In this document: piece by piece, positions 60,943-64,000 of the stretch
Numbering within the stretch: position 1 is the first letter of the stretch
How the letters are laid out: every line of letters starts with the position of its first letter
Origin: Allomuricauda ruestringensis DSM 13258
GTDB taxonomy: Bacteria; Bacteroidota; Bacteroidia; Flavobacteriales; Flavobacteriaceae
DNA: 64,000 nt
Assembly: GCF_000224085.1 (NCBI RefSeq)
Contig: NC_015945.1
Span: 186,001 to 250,000 of the forward strand
Reading direction: 5' to 3'
Notes under the pieces: model-generated
What the model was told of the DNA's origin: nothing
What the model saw: the letters and a program-made list of their open reading frames with translations, nothing else
Databases searched by the model: none
Program-made: the position numbers and the translations under genes

Positions 60943-61604
60943 GCAAGGAAATTATTTCATCATGGGATAAAAACGCTGCGGAATGGATAAAAGTCATTCA
61001 AAATGATAGCATACCTTCCAGAAAATTCACGAATCTCGCTATTTTGGAAACCATAAAGCAATTGGACGGTGACAAAATTGTTGACATTGGGTGTGGTGAA
61101 GGCTGGTTGACCCGTGAAATGGCAAATTTGGGATGGGAAGCTACTGGTTTGGACGCTACTGCAAGTTTAATTGAGGAAGCACGGAAAAACAGTAATCAGC
61201 CTTTTGAAGTATTCACCTTTGAAGACATTATTGAAGGAAAAAATATTCCAAATACCCCGTTTGATGCCGCTGTCTTCAATTTTTGCCTGTATCTTAAAGA
61301 TGGACTGAAAGAATTATTGTCAAACACATTAAATCAACTATCAAAGGATGGAGTGCTCCTTATTCAAACCTTACACCCCTACTTCCTCATTCAAAACGAT
61401 TTAAAATTTAAAAGCCAATGGTTGTCCGATTCTTGGAAAGGATTACCCGGCAACTTCACGGACGGACATTCTTGGTATGCCCGAACTATGGAAGATTGGC
61501 TCCATGAACTCAATCAACTTGAAAATAGCAATTTCAACATCAGGGAAATCTTGAACGATGAAGAGAAACCGATTTCCTTGATTATAAAAATCAACAAGAT
61601 ATGA
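60939..61604 (+). CDS. class I SAM-dependent methyltransferase
   Basis: 221 residues. Motif I VDIGCGEGWLTREMANLGW, motif II-like GLDATASLIEEARK and PFDAAVFNFCLYL are typical class I methyltransferase features. The C-terminal lid region YARTMEDWLHELNQLENS is of the UbiE/BioC type. Substrate unknown. It overlaps the upstream and downstream genes by 4 bp each and is thus firmly inside the recycling operon, an unexpected member. Confidence 0.87.
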   Translation: MSKEIISSWDKNAAEWIKVIQNDSIPSRKFTNLAILETIKQLDGDKIVDIGCGEGWLTREMANLGWEATGLDATASLIEEARKNSNQPFEVFTFEDIIEGKNIPNTPFDAAVFNFCLYLKDGLKELLSNTLNQLSKDGVLLIQTLHPYFLIQNDLKFKSQWLSDSWKGLPGNFTDGHSWYARTMEDWLHELNQLENSNFNIREILNDEEKPISLIIKINKI

Positions 61605-62689
61605 GCATTTATAAAGTCTTGGGACTAATGTCCGGTACTTCGTTGGATGGATTGGACATAGCCTATTGCCACATTTGGGAAGAAGGTGAAAAATGGAATT
61701 TCTCCATTAAAAATATCGCAGAAATTGACTATACCGATAAAATGCGGGAATACCTTAAAAATGCCATTCACCTTTCCAAGGAAGATCATGAGCAATTGCA
61801 CAAGGATTATGGGATTTGGTTGGGACAACAATCCAAGTTGTTTATGGATGAATTGGGCAAAGAGGTCGATTTTATTGCCAGTCATGGACACACTTCGCAT
61901 CACCGACCAGAAGATGGTGTAACGTTTCAATTGGGCGATGGGCAGCTATTGGCAAACACGTCTGGCAAACAAGTGGTTTGCGATTTCAGAACTAAAGATG
62001 TGTCCCTAAAGGGACAAGGCGCTCCTTTGGTGCCCATTGGCGATAAATTGCTGTTCCCTGAATACGATTTTTGTTTGAATTTGGGAGGCATAAGCAATAT
62101 TTCTTTTGAAAAAGGTGGCGAACGCATTGCTTACGACATCGGATTGGCGAATATGCCGCTTAACTACATTACCCATAAAATGGGATTGGCCTATGACGAA
62201 GATGGAAAACTGGCCCGGTCCGGTAAATTGGACCATGCGCTGCTAAGAAAACTGAACAACCTTAAATATTATAGCCTGCCCTATCCCAAATCCACGGGGT
62301 ACGAATGGTTCACTTCCAATATCGTCCCCTTAATTGAATCATCCACAGTCTCTAATGAGGATCTATTGCACACTTTTATCCATCATAATTGTGAACAGAT
62401 TGCGTTTGCGGTCCTCAAGCATGGGGACAATGGCAAATCCAACAGTAAGCTGTTGGCTACGGGAGGGGGCGCACTCAATCAATTCTTTATGGATACACTT
62501 CAAGATAAACTAGGGAAGAGTGTTGAGGTTGTAGTACCCAACAAAACCTTGATTGCCTATAAAGAAGCTCTCGTTTTTGCTTTAATGGGCGTACTCCGCT
62601 TGGAGGGGAAAACCAACGTTTTAAAATCAGTTACTGGCGCCACTTCCGATTCGTGTAGTGGCGAAGTGTTTTTTCCTGAAACAATTTAA
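61601..62689 (+). CDS. anmK: anhydro-N-acetylmuramic acid kinase
   Basis: 362 residues. GLMSGTSLDGLDIAYC at the start is the AnmK ATP site; IASHGHTSHHRPEDGVTFQLGDG and FCLNLGGISNIS are family motifs, and LATGGGALNQFFMDTL closes the ATP pocket. It phosphorylates and opens 1,6-anhydro-MurNAc to MurNAc-6P, the MurQ substrate. Last gene of the operon that starts with the MFS gene; its end overlaps the convergent MFS gene by 4 bp. Confidence 0.95.
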   Translation: MSIYKVLGLMSGTSLDGLDIAYCHIWEEGEKWNFSIKNIAEIDYTDKMREYLKNAIHLSKEDHEQLHKDYGIWLGQQSKLFMDELGKEVDFIASHGHTSHHRPEDGVTFQLGDGQLLANTSGKQVVCDFRTKDVSLKGQGAPLVPIGDKLLFPEYDFCLNLGGISNISFEKGGERIAYDIGLANMPLNYITHKMGLAYDEDGKLARSGKLDHALLRKLNNLKYYSLPYPKSTGYEWFTSNIVPLIESSTVSNEDLLHTFIHHNCEQIAFAVLKHGDNGKSNSKLLATGGGALNQFFMDTLQDKLGKSVEVVVPNKTLIAYKEALVFALMGVLRLEGKTNVLKSVTGATSDSCSGEVFFPETI

Positions 62690-63900
62690 GTCGTGGCCAC
62701 ACGCTTTCTTTTGGGTTTGTTCACCAAAAGGAAGATGGTCAAAGCACACAGTCCACAAATCGCCAAACCTGCAAACAACGGCCAAACGGAATCTTTTACA
62801 AACTCACCGATAAAGGTTGCGATCGGTATGGAAAGTAATGTGGACACAAACCCATTAATAGCTGCTCCGATTCCTGCAATATGGCCAATGGGCTCCATGG
62901 CGATGGAACGGAAGTTACCCCACATAAATCCGAGGCAGAAAAACTGAACGGATAAAAAACCGACCAATACATAAATGCTTGGGTTAGGGGTGTTGAGAAA
63001 AACAATGGAGTAGGTCAGTGCTACAACGCAAAATACAATGGTTGCCATTAAGGACAACCTTCGCATACCAAAACGCATTACCAAGGTTCCATTCAAAAAT
63101 GTGGAAAGTCCAATAGAAACCGCAAGGCCTGCAAAAATGTACGGGAATATTTCTTTAAGGGCATATTGGTCCTCAAAAATATGCTGGGCAGAACTCAGGT
63201 AAACCAAAAATGCCCCGGTTACCAATCCCGATGTCAAGGTAAAGGCAACCGTCTCCCTATATTTCACAAACTCTTTAACACCATCAACAAAAACGTGTCT
63301 AGTGAATGGGATTTTATATTCAGGATGAAGTGTTTCTTTTTGTCGCTTCCAAAACCATACAGCCACCACCAACACAAAGAACATCTGCACATAAAAAATG
63401 GCTTGCCAACCTGCAGCATCCAAAATCAATTTTCCTATGGCAGGAGCAACAACAGGCACTAGAATAAAAAATGCAACTACGAACGACATTACTTTGGCCA
63501 TATAGTCTCCCTCATACGTATCTCGAATAATGGATATGGAAATGGTTCGAGGTGCTGAGAGCCCGATTCCCTGTAAAATTCTACCAATTACCATAATCTC
63601 CAACGATGGTGCATACAAACAGATGATACTTGCCAGTAAAAAGATGATAAAACCGATGTACACAACCGGCTTTCGTCCAAAACTGTCCGATATGGGCCCA
63701 AAGAACAATTGCCCCACGCCAAGTCCCAAGAAAATCATGGTTACCAACAATTGATTATCCGTAGGGTCCGTGCTATTAATGGCAGTCCCAATGTTGGAAA
63801 TTGCTGGTAAGATGGCGTCAATGGCCAAGGCTACAATGGACATCAAAGCGGCCATCATGGCCACAAACTCAAAGTTGGGTTTTTGATTTAACTTTTGCAT
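62686..63900 (-). CDS. Bcr/CflA-type MFS drug exporter
   Basis: 404 residues with 12 predicted membrane segments. The MFS motif A region reads GQLFFGPISDSFGRKPVVYIG, and motif C-like GIGLSAPRTISISIIRDTYEG with the Bcr/CflA R-D-x-Y/F segment is clear. Homologues export bicyclomycin, sulfonamides or other small molecules. Basic tail (VNKPKRKRVATT). Convergent with anmK and not obviously part of its pathway. The last 100 bp of the window beyond its start show nothing further. Confidence 0.9.
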   Translation of the reverse strand: MQKLNQKPNFEFVAMMAALMSIVALAIDAILPAISNIGTAINSTDPTDNQLLVTMIFLGLGVGQLFFGPISDSFGRKPVVYIGFIIFLLASIICLYAPSLEIMVIGRILQGIGLSAPRTISISIIRDTYEGDYMAKVMSFVVAFFILVPVVAPAIGKLILDAAGWQAIFYVQMFFVLVVAVWFWKRQKETLHPEYKIPFTRHVFVDGVKEFVKYRETVAFTLTSGLVTGAFLVYLSSAQHIFEDQYALKEIFPYIFAGLAVSIGLSTFLNGTLVMRFGMRRLSLMATIVFCVVALTYSIVFLNTPNPSIYVLVGFLSVQFFCLGFMWGNFRSIAMEPIGHIAGIGAAINGFVSTLLSIPIATFIGEFVKDSVWPLFAGLAICGLCALTIFLLVNKPKRKRVATT

Positions 63901-64000
63901 CTGGCAAAATTAGGCATACCCAACGGACCAGTAAAGCTTTTAAGAAAGGTTTAATGATAAGAAAACATATCCAACGTTGTAGTTTGAGATTATCGATGGT

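Overview
The window comes from a marine-type Bacteroidota genome, most likely a member of the Flavobacteriaceae. The evidence is indirect but consistent: -7 promoter boxes of the TAnnTTTG type, almost no Shine-Dalgarno sequences, families typical of that group (DUF4270, DUF4907, DUF2141, collagen-like and Kelch lipoproteins, an LytS/LytTR pair, NagB fused to a PIG-L domain, BfmA/BtgA mobilization proteins) and an IntDOT-like integrase. I cannot assign genus or species.

Layout. 1-9.9 kb: a partial Asp-box (VPS10/sortilin-like) exported protein, lipoproteins, a GlxA-type regulator facing a run of small enzyme-like proteins (RibD-C, DinB, three VOC proteins, an NTF2-like protein), then a reverse-strand group encoding a second sigma-70, a NYN/LOTUS protein and a bS21 paralogue. 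10-10.7 kb is a gene graveyard (sulfatase tail, IS3 OrfA). 10.7-17.5 kb: a DUF4270 lipoprotein, outer-membrane proteins, a Kelch lipoprotein, DUF4907 and an LytS/LytTR two-component pair. 17.6-29.3 kb: a very compact TetR-led operon for a tripartite ABC-2 efflux pump (TolC, HlyD, two ATPases, two permeases) running on into LOG, DUF2141, a phospholipase A1-like protein, an ATP-cone/Mrr-like protein and a PycTM-like (DUF5706) protein. 29.3-36.7 kb, reverse strand: SulP transporter, GreA/Rnk-like protein, glutamate dehydrogenase, and an NtrC/NtrB-like sigma-54 pair, with a truncated Rnk paralogue and a 52-residue Cys-rich ORF.

36.9-52.85 kb is an integrated, mobilizable, AT-rich island of about 16 kb next to tRNA-Pro(GGG). 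It is bounded by imperfect direct repeats made of the tRNA 3' end plus a downstream hairpin. It carries a tyrosine recombinase, a relaxase and a BfmA/BtgA protein, and two groups of unusual cargo. The first is a defence-like stretch: two PD-(D/E)XK proteins, then XRE regulator, C5 DNA methyltransferase, a protein with two GHKL ATPase domains, and a receiver domain fused to a HEPN-like domain. The second is a two-gene operon of an ECF-like sigma factor with two sigma-4-like domains and a TnpB/Cas12f-like protein that has lost all RuvC catalytic acids, followed by a structured candidate guide RNA. I read the second group as an RNA-guided transcription module (dCas12f-sigmaE type). It is the most interesting thing in the window.

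53-63.9 kb: chromosomal backbone after the tRNA: a PQQ-type sugar dehydrogenase lipoprotein, then a peptidoglycan/amino-sugar recycling locus (MurQ, DeoR-type regulator, NagB-PIG-L, AmpG-like MFS, NagZ-like GH3, methyltransferase, AnmK) and a convergent Bcr/CflA-type MFS exporter.
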